This document shows, piece after piece, positions 1-5,479 of a stretch of 7,909 nucleotides of DNA (positions within the stretch are counted from its first letter, which is position 1; each line of letters begins with the position of its first letter). The stretch is from Chloroflexota bacterium (GTDB lineage Bacteria > Chloroflexota > Anaerolineae > Anaerolineales > DRMV01). The stretch covers positions 1 through 7,909 of the forward strand of contig JAADFA010000093.1 of assembly GCA_013153135.1 (NCBI GenBank), given 5' to 3'. The notes under the pieces are model-generated. The model saw only the letters and a list, made by a program, of their open reading frames with translations, made no database searches and was not told the DNA's origin. Made by a program: the position numbers and the translations under genes.

Positions 1-316
1 CGTCGGCCCACGGGGGCAGCGGGTCGCCCGTGTCCACATACACCGCGTCCTCGCCGTAGCGCAAATCCACGGGATGCGTCGGCGACGCGCCCGCGAGCGC
101 GGCCGCTCGGGTTGCGAAGCCGTCCATCGCGGCCGCGTGATAATGGGGCGACGAAAGGCGCGCGAATGCGGGTTCGGCCAGCACGCGGCCCAGCGCGCGC
201 TCATCCAACGGGATGACCTCCGTGCCCAGGCGGCCCGTCAGGCCCGCGCGGGTTAGCGCGTCTTCCCAGCGGCGCAAGGCTTCGCTCAGGGGCACATCGT
301 GCAAATATACGCTCAT
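1..316 (-). CDS. moeA: MoeA-type molybdopterin molybdenumtransferase, N-terminal fragment (cut by window edge)
   Basis: The open frame starts at the ATG complementary to 314-316 and runs off the left edge, giving 105 codons plus one base and no stop. MoeA-family enzymes insert molybdate into adenylylated molybdopterin, the last step of molybdenum cofactor synthesis in the cytoplasm. Directly visible are the family's opening (MSVYLHDVPLSEAL), a central PLDERALGRVLAE stretch, and the hallmark SPHYHAAAMDGFA motif at about residues 57-69. A VDTGDPLP segment near residue 95 matches the usual V-N/D-T-G-x-PLP turn. A GGAG (complement of 324-327) lies 7 bases before the ATG. The catalytic MPT-binding domain lies outside the window, so family is well supported but the subtype is not. 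In some bacteria such proteins carry a fused periplasmic-binding-protein-like domain, which cannot be checked here. The gene is divergent from the regulator at 429. Confidence 0.85.
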   Translation of the reverse strand, partial: MSVYLHDVPLSEALRRWEDALTRAGLTGRLGTEVIPLDERALGRVLAEPAFARLSSPHYHAAAMDGFATRAAALAGASPTHPVDLRYGEDAVYVDTGDPLPPWAD

Positions 317-348
317 GCTTCGGCTCCGGCCATGAAGTGGACGCGACA

Positions 349-354
349 ATTATA
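349..354 (-). promoter_or_regulatory. Probable -10 box of moeA
   Basis: On the minus strand these six bases read TATAAT, a perfect sigma-70 -10 hexamer, 32 bases before the moeA ATG. That would give a short leader of about 25 bases. No good -35 hexamer is found 16-18 bases upstream, so the call rests on the -10 box and its position alone. Confidence 0.5.
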
Positions 355-359
355 ACCGG

Positions 360-388
360 TTTAGGTCTGGGCCGAGGGATGGTATAAT
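360..388 (+). promoter_or_regulatory. Extended -10 promoter of the regulator/HIT pair
   Basis: The sequence TGGTATAAT at 380-388 is a perfect extended -10 element (TGn plus TATAAT). A weak -35 (TTTAGG, 360-365) sits 17 bases upstream, as expected because extended -10 promoters tolerate poor -35 boxes. Transcription would begin near 395. The box overlaps the upstream candidate ATG at 387, which therefore should not be in the mRNA. This supports the ATG at 429 as the true start. It is back to back with the moeA -10 box about 30 bases away. Confidence 0.65.
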
Positions 389-428
389 GGGCCTACCTAC
401 GTGGCCGAGGGCTGGGGCAGGCAAGATT

Positions 429-1178
429 ATGGAGGAGACAACCCCGACTGTCCTATGGATTGAGGGAAGGCGACGCCGACAAGCGCCGAACCTCATGGAT
501 AAAGTGGCGAAACGGGGGTTCAACGTGATTCGGGTGCGGACGGGGAAAGAAGCCTTCGAGCGGATGGACGCGTTACGACCCGATGTCATCGTGATTAACG
601 CGCCCTCGATCGGCTCGAGCGGGACGCGCCTAGTCCGCAAGTTTCGCGCGTTGTATCCTCAAACACCGCTGATTCTTTTCCATGCTACGGATACTTTGCC
701 CAAGAACGTGCCAAACGATGTTGACGTTCTGCCGGCCTCGGTGAGTGTGCGGCGCTTGCTTAGCCGCCTGCGCCGCCTGACCCACCGCACTCCGTCCCAC
801 AACTGTATCCAAGTTGGGCCCTTTCGATTGGATGTAGAGCAACGGCGCTTGTTTGTCCATGGCACAGTCCACGAGCTGACGCCCAAGCTGGCCCGGCTTA
901 TGCATGTTTTGATGCAACACGCGGGATACTCCATCAGCCGAGATGCCTTGTTCCGCGAGGTATGGCAGACGGACTTTACTGACGATACCCGCACCTTGGA
1001 CGTGCATATCAGCTGGCTACGTCGCGTCATTGAACCGAATCCGCGGCGGCCCCGCTATTTGCGCACCTTGCGCGGTCGAGGTTACATACTCGACATTAGT
1101 CCCGATGACGGCGACGTGCCACACGCGCACCCTTGCCACCCCCCTGACCCATCGCACTCCGAGGAAGATGGACGATGA
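429..1178 (+). CDS. OmpR/PhoB-like winged-helix regulator with degenerate receiver domain
   Basis: This is a 249-residue DNA-binding regulator. Residues about 6-118 have the alternating beta/alpha pattern of a receiver domain, but the active site has decayed. The phospho-acceptor Asp of strand 3 is Asn57 (VIVINAPS), the acidic pair after strand 1 is Glu-Gly (VLWIEG), the strand 4 Thr/Ser is His85, and the strand 5 Lys is absent (LPAS). Residues about 126-222 form an OmpR/PhoB C-terminal winged helix, with ELTPKLARLM, an SRDALFREVW helix, a TLDVHISWLRR recognition helix and the RYLRTLRGRGYIL wing. The tail is rich in His, Pro and acidic residues. The frame is also open from an ATG at 387, but that codon lies inside a TATAAT box, so 429 is chosen despite a weak ribosome site. 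It overlaps the HIT gene by 4 bases (ATGA). No histidine kinase is adjacent. Activity is probably phosphorylation-independent (inference). The target is unknown. Confidence 0.85.
   Translation: MEETTPTVLWIEGRRRRQAPNLMDKVAKRGFNVIRVRTGKEAFERMDALRPDVIVINAPSIGSSGTRLVRKFRALYPQTPLILFHATDTLPKNVPNDVDVLPASVSVRRLLSRLRRLTHRTPSHNCIQVGPFRLDVEQRRLFVHGTVHELTPKLARLMHVLMQHAGYSISRDALFREVWQTDFTDDTRTLDVHISWLRRVIEPNPRRPRYLRTLRGRGYILDISPDDGDVPHAHPCHPPDPSHSEEDGR
1161..1167 (+). promoter_or_regulatory. Ribosome binding site of the HIT gene, inside the regulator gene
   Basis: GAGGAAG lies 7 bases before the ATG at 1175 and within the last codons of the regulator. With the ATGA stop/start overlap it supports translational coupling and fixes the HIT start. 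Confidence 0.7.
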
Positions 1179-1681
1179 ATTACGTTTGGGCACCTTGGCG
1201 CATGGCCTACATCGAAGGCGGAGGTCAACCGCCCGGCGGTGGCTGTGTTTTCTGCTGGGCCCCGACCCAACCCGACGGCCCGGAAAATCTGATTGTCTAT
1301 CGGGCTAAGCATAACTATGTCATCCTCAACCGCTTTCCTTATACCGGCGGGCACCTGATGATCGTGCCCTATGAGCACATCGACGACCTCACCCGTCTGC
1401 CCGCGGCGACCCGCGCGGAAATGATGGACTTGGCCGCGATGGCGCTGCAGGTGTTGCGCGAGGTTTATCACCCCCAGGGCTTCAACCTGGGGATGAATCT
1501 GGGGCGCGTTGCGGGCGCGGGGATTGCGGATCACGTCCATCTGCACGTGGTACCCCGTTGGGCAGGCGATACCAATTTCATGACCACCATTGGCGAGACG
1601 CGCGTCCTGCCTGAGAGCTTAGAGCGCACGTACGAGCGCCTGCGGGACGCGTGGCAACGTTTATTCGGCCAGCGGAGCTAA
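1175..1681 (+). CDS. HIT-family protein, Ap4A phosphorylase-like
   Basis: The 168-residue protein belongs to the histidine triad superfamily. The triad is HVHLHVVPRW, residues 120-129, with His122 or His124 as the likely nucleophile by family knowledge. It is preceded by a glycine-rich NLGRVAGAGIADH loop. The opening MNYVWAPWRMAYI, the NRFPYTGGHLMIVPY segment around His60 and the WAGDTNFMT stretch after the triad resemble actinobacterial diadenosine tetraphosphate phosphorylases of the Mycobacterium Rv2613c type, which split Ap4A with phosphate into ADP and ATP. A CxxC (Cys24, Cys27) could form a zinc site with His68, as in many HIT proteins, though I do not recall it in Rv2613c. The gene is translationally coupled to the upstream regulator and followed directly by a terminator. 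A generic nucleotidyl hydrolase role remains possible. Family is certain; substrate is inferred. Confidence 0.9.
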   Translation: MNYVWAPWRMAYIEGGGQPPGGGCVFCWAPTQPDGPENLIVYRAKHNYVILNRFPYTGGHLMIVPYEHIDDLTRLPAATRAEMMDLAAMALQVLREVYHPQGFNLGMNLGRVAGAGIADHVHLHVVPRWAGDTNFMTTIGETRVLPESLERTYERLRDAWQRLFGQRS

Positions 1682-1700
1682 AGCTCCCTGGCCGTTTTTT
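1666..1700 (+). terminator. Intrinsic terminator after the HIT gene, overlapping its stop codon
   Basis: A strong hairpin is followed by six T. The CGGCCAG arm (1666-1672) pairs with CTGGCCG (1688-1694), and GGAGC (1674-1678) pairs with GCTCC (1683-1687), with one bulged C and a TAAA loop. The HIT stop codon TAA (1679-1681) lies in the loop, so the last four sense codons build the stem. It separates the regulator/HIT unit from the thiolase unit. Confidence 0.9.
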
Positions 1701-1749
1701 CGTTCCCTGGTTATGCTGTTCCAACTTCGTACCCTGACAAGGAGGAGTT

Positions 1750-2940
1750 ATGCCCACGCCGGTCATCCTTAGTGCGGTTCGTACACCCATGGGGCGCTTC
1801 CGCGGTGCACTCAGCCCCCTGCGCGCGCCTCAGCTCGGTGCGGTCGTCATCCGGGAAGCCGTGGCTCGAGCCGGGGTTAGACCCGAGGAGATCGAAGAAG
1901 TGGTCATGGGCCAGGTAGTCACGGCGGGCGAAGGGCAGAACCCCGCACGACAAGCCGCCATCTTCTCGGGCCTGCCGCCCACCATCGGCGCGTTCACCGT
2001 AAACAAGGTGTGCGGCTCGGGCCTCAAGGCCGTAATGCTGGCCGCGCAAGCGATTAAGGCTGGCGATGGCGAGGTTTACGTCGCGGGCGGACAAGAGACC
2101 ATGAGTCGCCCACCTTTTCTGGTCTATGGCCGCCTCGGCGAGCTGCGCTTCGGTCACGCCAAGCTCGTCGACGCGCTGTTGCACGATGGCCTCTGGTGCC
2201 CCTTTGAGAATTGGGCCATGGGCGACGCGGCGGAGTTCATCGCTGAACAGTATGGGATTACGCGCGAGGAAATGGACCGCTTCGCGTACGAAAGCCATAT
2301 GAAGGCCATCAAGGCTATGGATGAAGGGAAATTCGATCGTGAGATCGTGCCCGTGGAAGTGCCGGGGCGCAAAGGCCAAGTCACGGTGGTGGATAAGGAC
2401 GAAACGCCCCGCCGCGATACCTCGCTGGAAAAGCTGGCCAAATTGCGCCCCGCGTTCCGACCTGATGGCAAAGTCACTGCGGGCAACGCGCCCAGCCTCA
2501 ACGACGGCGCGAGCGCGGTAGTCGTCTCCTCTCTCGAGTACGCGGAGCGCACAGGAAAACAGCCTCTGGCTCGTATCGTGGGCTACACCTACGCAGCCGT
2601 CGAGCCAAAATGGATCTTCGCCGCGCCAGCGAAGGCTATCCCCAAGCTCTTAGATAAGGTGGGTTGGTCTTTGAAAGACGTGGACCTCATTGAACTCAAC
2701 GAGGCCTTTGCTGCGCAGGTGTTGGCCAACGGCAAAGAACTCGCACCCCTGGGTTGGGATTGGCGTAAGGTCAACGTGCACGGCGGTGCGATCGCGCTTG
2801 GGCACCCCATCGGTGCGAGCGGCGCGCGGGTACTCACGACGTTAGTCCACGCATTGCACACCTATGGCCTAAAGAAAGGCATTGCAGCCTTATGCCTGGG
2901 CGGCGGCGAGGCCGTCGCGATGGCGGTCGAACGCATGTAA
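1750..2940 (+). CDS. Thiolase, acetyl-CoA acetyltransferase type
   Basis: This 396-residue cytoplasmic thiolase is close to the usual 390-395. It would condense two acetyl-CoA to acetoacetyl-CoA or, in reverse, cleave 3-ketoacyl-CoA with CoA. All catalytic elements are visible: the acylated nucleophile Cys88 in NKVCGSGLKAV, Asn317 in LNEAFAAQ, His352 in GGAIALGHPIGASGAR, and the base Cys382 in CLGGGEAVAM. The start is fixed by a strong AAGGAGGAG at 1739-1747. The next gene, 28 bases downstream, encodes a 3-hydroxyacyl-CoA dehydrogenase, so the pair covers consecutive steps of short-chain acyl-CoA metabolism (butyrate or polyhydroxybutyrate synthesis, or the end of beta-oxidation). Sequence alone does not tell the biosynthetic type (AtoB/PhaA) from the degradative type (FadA). 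The absence of a multifunctional FadB partner favours the former. Confidence 0.93.
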   Translation: MPTPVILSAVRTPMGRFRGALSPLRAPQLGAVVIREAVARAGVRPEEIEEVVMGQVVTAGEGQNPARQAAIFSGLPPTIGAFTVNKVCGSGLKAVMLAAQAIKAGDGEVYVAGGQETMSRPPFLVYGRLGELRFGHAKLVDALLHDGLWCPFENWAMGDAAEFIAEQYGITREEMDRFAYESHMKAIKAMDEGKFDREIVPVEVPGRKGQVTVVDKDETPRRDTSLEKLAKLRPAFRPDGKVTAGNAPSLNDGASAVVVSSLEYAERTGKQPLARIVGYTYAAVEPKWIFAAPAKAIPKLLDKVGWSLKDVDLIELNEAFAAQVLANGKELAPLGWDWRKVNVHGGAIALGHPIGASGARVLTTLVHALHTYGLKKGIAALCLGGGEAVAMAVERM

Positions 2941-2955
2941 ATGCCCCACTCCTGC

Positions 2956-2963
2956 AGGAGGAG
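2956..2963 (+). promoter_or_regulatory. Ribosome binding site deciding the 3-hydroxyacyl-CoA dehydrogenase start
   Basis: AGGAGGAG ends 5 bases before the ATG at 2969. The reading frame stays open back to an ATG at 2882 inside the thiolase gene, but the extra 29 residues precede the Rossmann strand and have no ribosome site. 2969 is the credible start. Confidence 0.85.
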
Positions 2964-2968
2964 CAACC

Positions 2969-3853
2969 ATGAGTGAAATTCGACACATTTTCGTCGTCGG
3001 CGCCGGGACCATGGGCAGCGGCATTGCTCAGGTGGCCGCGACCTCCGGCTATCAAGTTACCTTGATGGACGTGGATCCCGACCAGCTCGCGCGCGCGTTG
3101 CAAGTCATCGATAAGTCCACAGCCAAACTGGTGAGCAAAGGCAAACTAAGCGAGGAGCAGCGCCAAGCTGCGCTGAATATCCGCACCACGCAGAGCCTCG
3201 AGGACGCGGCCGAAGCCGATTTGGTTATTGAGGCCGCGACGGAGAACCCCGATATCAAATTCCGCATCTTCCGCGATCTGGACCGCATCACCCGACCAGA
3301 GGTCATTTTAGCATCCAATACCTCTTCCATTTCTATCACAGCCATCGCCGCAGCCACCACCCGACCCGATCGGGTCATTGGGATGCACTTTTTCAACCCC
3401 GTACCCCTGATGACCCTGGTCGAAGTGGTGCGCGGGCTGAGCACTTCGGACCCAACCACGGGTACGATCATCCAGGTGGCGGAATCCATGGGCAAAGTGC
3501 CTGTGGAGGTGAACGATTCGCCCGGGTTTGTATCCAATCGAGTGCTGATGCCCATGATCAACGAAGCCATCTTCGCGTTGCAGGAAGGCGTCGCGTCGGT
3601 GCAGGCCATTGACACGGTCATGCGCCTAGGCATGAACCACCCCATGGGTCCGCTATACCTCGCGGACCTCATCGGATTGGACGTAGTGCTCTTTATTTTG
3701 GACGTACTCCAACGAGATTTAGGTGAAGATAAATATCGTCCAGCTCCGCTTTTGCGCAAGCTGGTCCATGCAGGCCACTTGGGCCGCAAGACGGGGATGG
3801 GCTTTTATGACTATCGGACCAATCCCAAAGGCGAACCGCGCGAGTTCCGCTAA
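2969..3853 (+). CDS. hbd: 3-hydroxyacyl-CoA (3-hydroxybutyryl-CoA) dehydrogenase
   Basis: This 294-residue single-function dehydrogenase has the normal Hbd/PaaH/FadB2 length of about 280-295. It interconverts acetoacetyl-CoA and (S)-3-hydroxybutyryl-CoA with NAD(H). The N-terminal Rossmann fold begins at HIFVVGAGTMGSG (GxGxxG, residues 11-16), with an acidic LMDVD after the second strand. The ASNTSSISI segment, catalytic His140 in MHFFNPVPLMTLVEVV and its partner Glu152 follow. The C-terminal dimerisation domain has NDSPGFVSNRVLMPMINEA, MNHPMGPLYLADLIGLDVV and the closing GRKTGMGFYDY. It follows the thiolase after 28 bases with its own strong ribosome site, so the two are almost surely co-transcribed. 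No crotonase or acyl-CoA dehydrogenase is nearby. Chain-length preference is not determinable, but the thiolase partner favours C4. Confidence 0.93.
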   Translation: MSEIRHIFVVGAGTMGSGIAQVAATSGYQVTLMDVDPDQLARALQVIDKSTAKLVSKGKLSEEQRQAALNIRTTQSLEDAAEADLVIEAATENPDIKFRIFRDLDRITRPEVILASNTSSISITAIAAATTRPDRVIGMHFFNPVPLMTLVEVVRGLSTSDPTTGTIIQVAESMGKVPVEVNDSPGFVSNRVLMPMINEAIFALQEGVASVQAIDTVMRLGMNHPMGPLYLADLIGLDVVLFILDVLQRDLGEDKYRPAPLLRKLVHAGHLGRKTGMGFYDYRTNPKGEPREFR

Positions 3854-4015
3854 CCGAGCGCAGGATGAGCCTAGGCACTCCCCGCTCCGTTCTGGCTCGC
3901 TTGGGTGAGATCCAAGCATCAACCACCAACCGCCTAAGCGAAACGTCCACGGGTGGAGTTACGTTATCCCCATGTGGGGATGGGCGCTGCGGGCGCGAGG
4001 GCCACGCGCGATAAA
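3854..4015. other. Intergenic spacer between hbd and cytochrome genes
   Basis: About 160 bases hold no gene. I see no convincing terminator for the upstream pair (no T-run after the short GCCTAGGC palindrome at 3869-3876) and no good sigma-70 promoter. The structured part is the inverted-repeat pair described separately. Confidence 0.5.
3942..3981. promoter_or_regulatory. Two adjacent inverted repeats upstream of the cytochrome gene
   Basis: The first hairpin has AACGTCCAC (3942-3950) facing GTGGA (3953-3957) plus ACGTT (3961-3965) with a 3-base bulge. The second abuts it: ATCCCC (3966-3971), loop ATGT, GGGGAT (3976-3981). They lie 46-86 bases before the cytochrome ATG. They could be an operator, a leader structure or a weak terminator lacking a T-run. 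The choice is open. Confidence 0.4.
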
Positions 4016-4023
4016 AGGAGGTG
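4016..4023 (+). promoter_or_regulatory. Near-perfect ribosome binding site of the cytochrome gene
   Basis: AGGAGGTG matches the anti-Shine-Dalgarno sequence fully and lies 4 bases before the ATG at 4028. The frame is also open from an ATG at 3953, but that start lacks such a site and would place 25 charged residues before the signal sequence. 4028 is preferred. Confidence 0.85.
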
Positions 4024-4027
4024 TTCT

Positions 4028-4837
4028 ATGCGTCAGACCACGCGTTGGCTCCAGGCTATGCTCGCGGGGTTGTTGGGCATAGCCGTGCTTAGCGTGGGTG
4101 TATCTGCAGGATTAGATTGGCGTTATGCAGACCTGGCCCCGCTCCCCGCGCTCCTGACTCCACCCCCCACGCGGCCTACCACGAGCTCGCCAACACTCAC
4201 ACCTTCGCCAACGCGCACGCTTTCTGAACGGGGTGACCCCACGCGCGGCGCGACGCTGTACGCTCAACACTGCGCCGTGTGCCATGGACCTCAAGGCGAA
4301 GGGACGAATGTCGCGCCCGCTTTGCGCACGGAGCGCGTCCAGGCTATGACGCCTGAGGAGCTCTACACGATCCTCGCGTCAGGTATTCCAGGGACCGCGA
4401 TGCCAGGTTGGCTTGGCCCCCTCGACGAGGCTGCGCTTTGGGATTTGGTCGCCTGGCTCTTGAATCCAACCCAGGTGGCAAGCACGCCATCCCCTACCCC
4501 CCCAGCTGATATGCTCGCTTGGGGCGCGCAGCTTTATGCTCAGTATTGCGCCTCATGCCACGGTGTCGAGGGCCAAGGGACCCGACGCGCGCCAGCCTTG
4601 AACACGCCCACGGTGGTCACCATGCCTGCGGAGACGCTGGCACAAATCATCGCGCAAGGCACGCCAAACGGAATGCCGGGTTGGGCGGGCATCCTGGACG
4701 ACACAGCAATTCAAGCCTTGGTCGCGTACATCCAATCTTGGGAAGGCAACGCGACCCCGAGCGCACCCCAACCTGGCGGCCCTCGTCGTGGGCGAGGTCG
4801 AGGTCCCTGGTGGGCCCGTCCAACACCAACGCCCTAA
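4028..4837 (+). CDS. Exported or membrane-anchored tandem diheme cytochrome c
   Basis: The 269-residue protein has a basic N-terminus and one hydrophobic segment (residues about 8-28) that acts as signal or anchor, with possible cleavage after VSA (27). There is no lipobox Cys. A Thr/Pro/Ser-rich linker (about 40-66) leads to two class I cytochrome c domains. Domain 1 has CAVCH (82-86) and axial Met125 in TAMPGW. Domain 2 has CASCH (174-178) and Met216 in NGMPGW. The 91-92 residue spacing of both ligand sets shows an internal duplication. A second Pro/Thr linker separates them. The C-terminus is Arg/Gly-rich then PTPTP. It should shuttle electrons outside the cytoplasmic membrane. The partner is not visible, since no oxidase, reductase or haem-maturation gene is adjacent. 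It may be an independent transcript after hbd and is convergent with the next gene, 16 bases away. Confidence 0.93.
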   Translation: MRQTTRWLQAMLAGLLGIAVLSVGVSAGLDWRYADLAPLPALLTPPPTRPTTSSPTLTPSPTRTLSERGDPTRGATLYAQHCAVCHGPQGEGTNVAPALRTERVQAMTPEELYTILASGIPGTAMPGWLGPLDEAALWDLVAWLLNPTQVASTPSPTPPADMLAWGAQLYAQYCASCHGVEGQGTRRAPALNTPTVVTMPAETLAQIIAQGTPNGMPGWAGILDDTAIQALVAYIQSWEGNATPSAPQPGGPRRGRGRGPWWARPTPTP

Positions 4838-4853
4838 GCCCGGCCTTACGGCA

Positions 4854-5477
4854 TCAAATCCATTTGACTACAATATCGCCAATGACGTTCGCAGCCTGGT
4901 CACCTCGGTCGGCAGCGTTGGAGAGATGGCGATAAATCTCGCGGTATTTCAGAATGCGAATGACGTCCTCCACGGAATGCGCGGTTTCAAACAAAGCAGC
5001 TAAGGCCTTACGGTACTCCTTCTCGACTTGATTCTCGAGGGCTTTCGCGCGTACCGCGTGCTCGTTCGCAACTCGCGGGTGTCCATCCAGCCGTTGTACC
5101 CCGCGCCAAATCTCAATGGCCGCGCTGTGCAACAGGTCCACCATGCGCTGCATGGAGGGAGTTGGCTCAACCTGGAAAATTTCCATCTCGTCCACGGTGG
5201 TGTACGCGTAGTCCAACATGTCATCAATAGCTAATGACAGCGCGAAAATATCTTCTCGGTCGAAGGGCGTGACAAAAGAACGATTCAGCTCGTCGATAAG
5301 GATGCGCCGCACTTCGTCGGCTTCTTCCTCAATGGCTTTGAGCTGCCGTGCACCGTTTGGGTCAGGATGTTGAGTATATTGCAATAACAGTTCAAATCCT
5401 TGCACGGTGAGCTCAGCCTGCTGCAGGAGCAAGGCCAAAAAGCGGTTGGTCCGTCGACGGCGAAACCAAGGGGACAT
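4854..5477 (-). CDS. DUF47/PhoU-like protein
   Basis: This all-helical cytoplasmic protein of 207 residues matches the DUF47 (PhoU-like) family in length and motifs. The pattern includes an acidic EEEADEVRR helix, FVTPFDREDIFALSLAIDDMLDYAYTTVDE and the closing REIYRHLSNAADRGDQAANVIGDIVVKWI. The repeated E/DxxxD arrangement is the metal-binding signature of PhoU-like bundles. Members usually sit beside low-affinity phosphate transporter (Pit) genes and are thought to modulate transport. No pit gene is present here. The start is the ATG complementary to 5475-5477, because GAGGAG lies 6 bases upstream. A TTG six bases earlier would leave no room for that site. Its ATG is two bases after the tilS stop, so the two genes form one unit. 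The link to tRNA modification is probably only positional. Confidence 0.88.
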   Translation of the reverse strand: MSPWFRRRRTNRFLALLLQQAELTVQGFELLLQYTQHPDPNGARQLKAIEEEADEVRRILIDELNRSFVTPFDREDIFALSLAIDDMLDYAYTTVDEMEIFQVEPTPSMQRMVDLLHSAAIEIWRGVQRLDGHPRVANEHAVRAKALENQVEKEYRKALAALFETAHSVEDVIRILKYREIYRHLSNAADRGDQAANVIGDIVVKWI

Positions 5478-5479
5478 GG

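Noticed and set aside
74..256. A plus-strand Arg-rich frame over the moeA fragment
   Set aside because: The minus-strand frame has clear MoeA motifs (AAAMDGFA, VDTGDPLP). The plus frame is its shadow.
943..1308. A plus-strand open frame bridging the regulator and HIT genes
   Set aside because: It is out of frame with two well-supported coding regions and has a low-quality, Arg-rich translation.
1689..1717. A candidate promoter for the thiolase (TATGCT at 1712-1717)
   Set aside because: The -10 match is only 4/6, the TG is one base too far for an extended -10, and the spaced -35 hexamer (TGGCCG) does not fit. The promoter must exist if the terminator works, but I cannot place it.
3052..3789. 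A 245-codon open frame antisense to the 3-hydroxyacyl-CoA dehydrogenase
   Set aside because: The sense frame has full catalytic motifs and a strong ribosome site. The antisense translation resembles no family and has no such site.
3856..3887. A possible terminator after hbd (GAGCG ... CGCTC, with an inner GCCTAGGC palindrome)
   Set aside because: The arms are short, the loop is long and no T-run follows, so it does not meet the standard for an intrinsic terminator.
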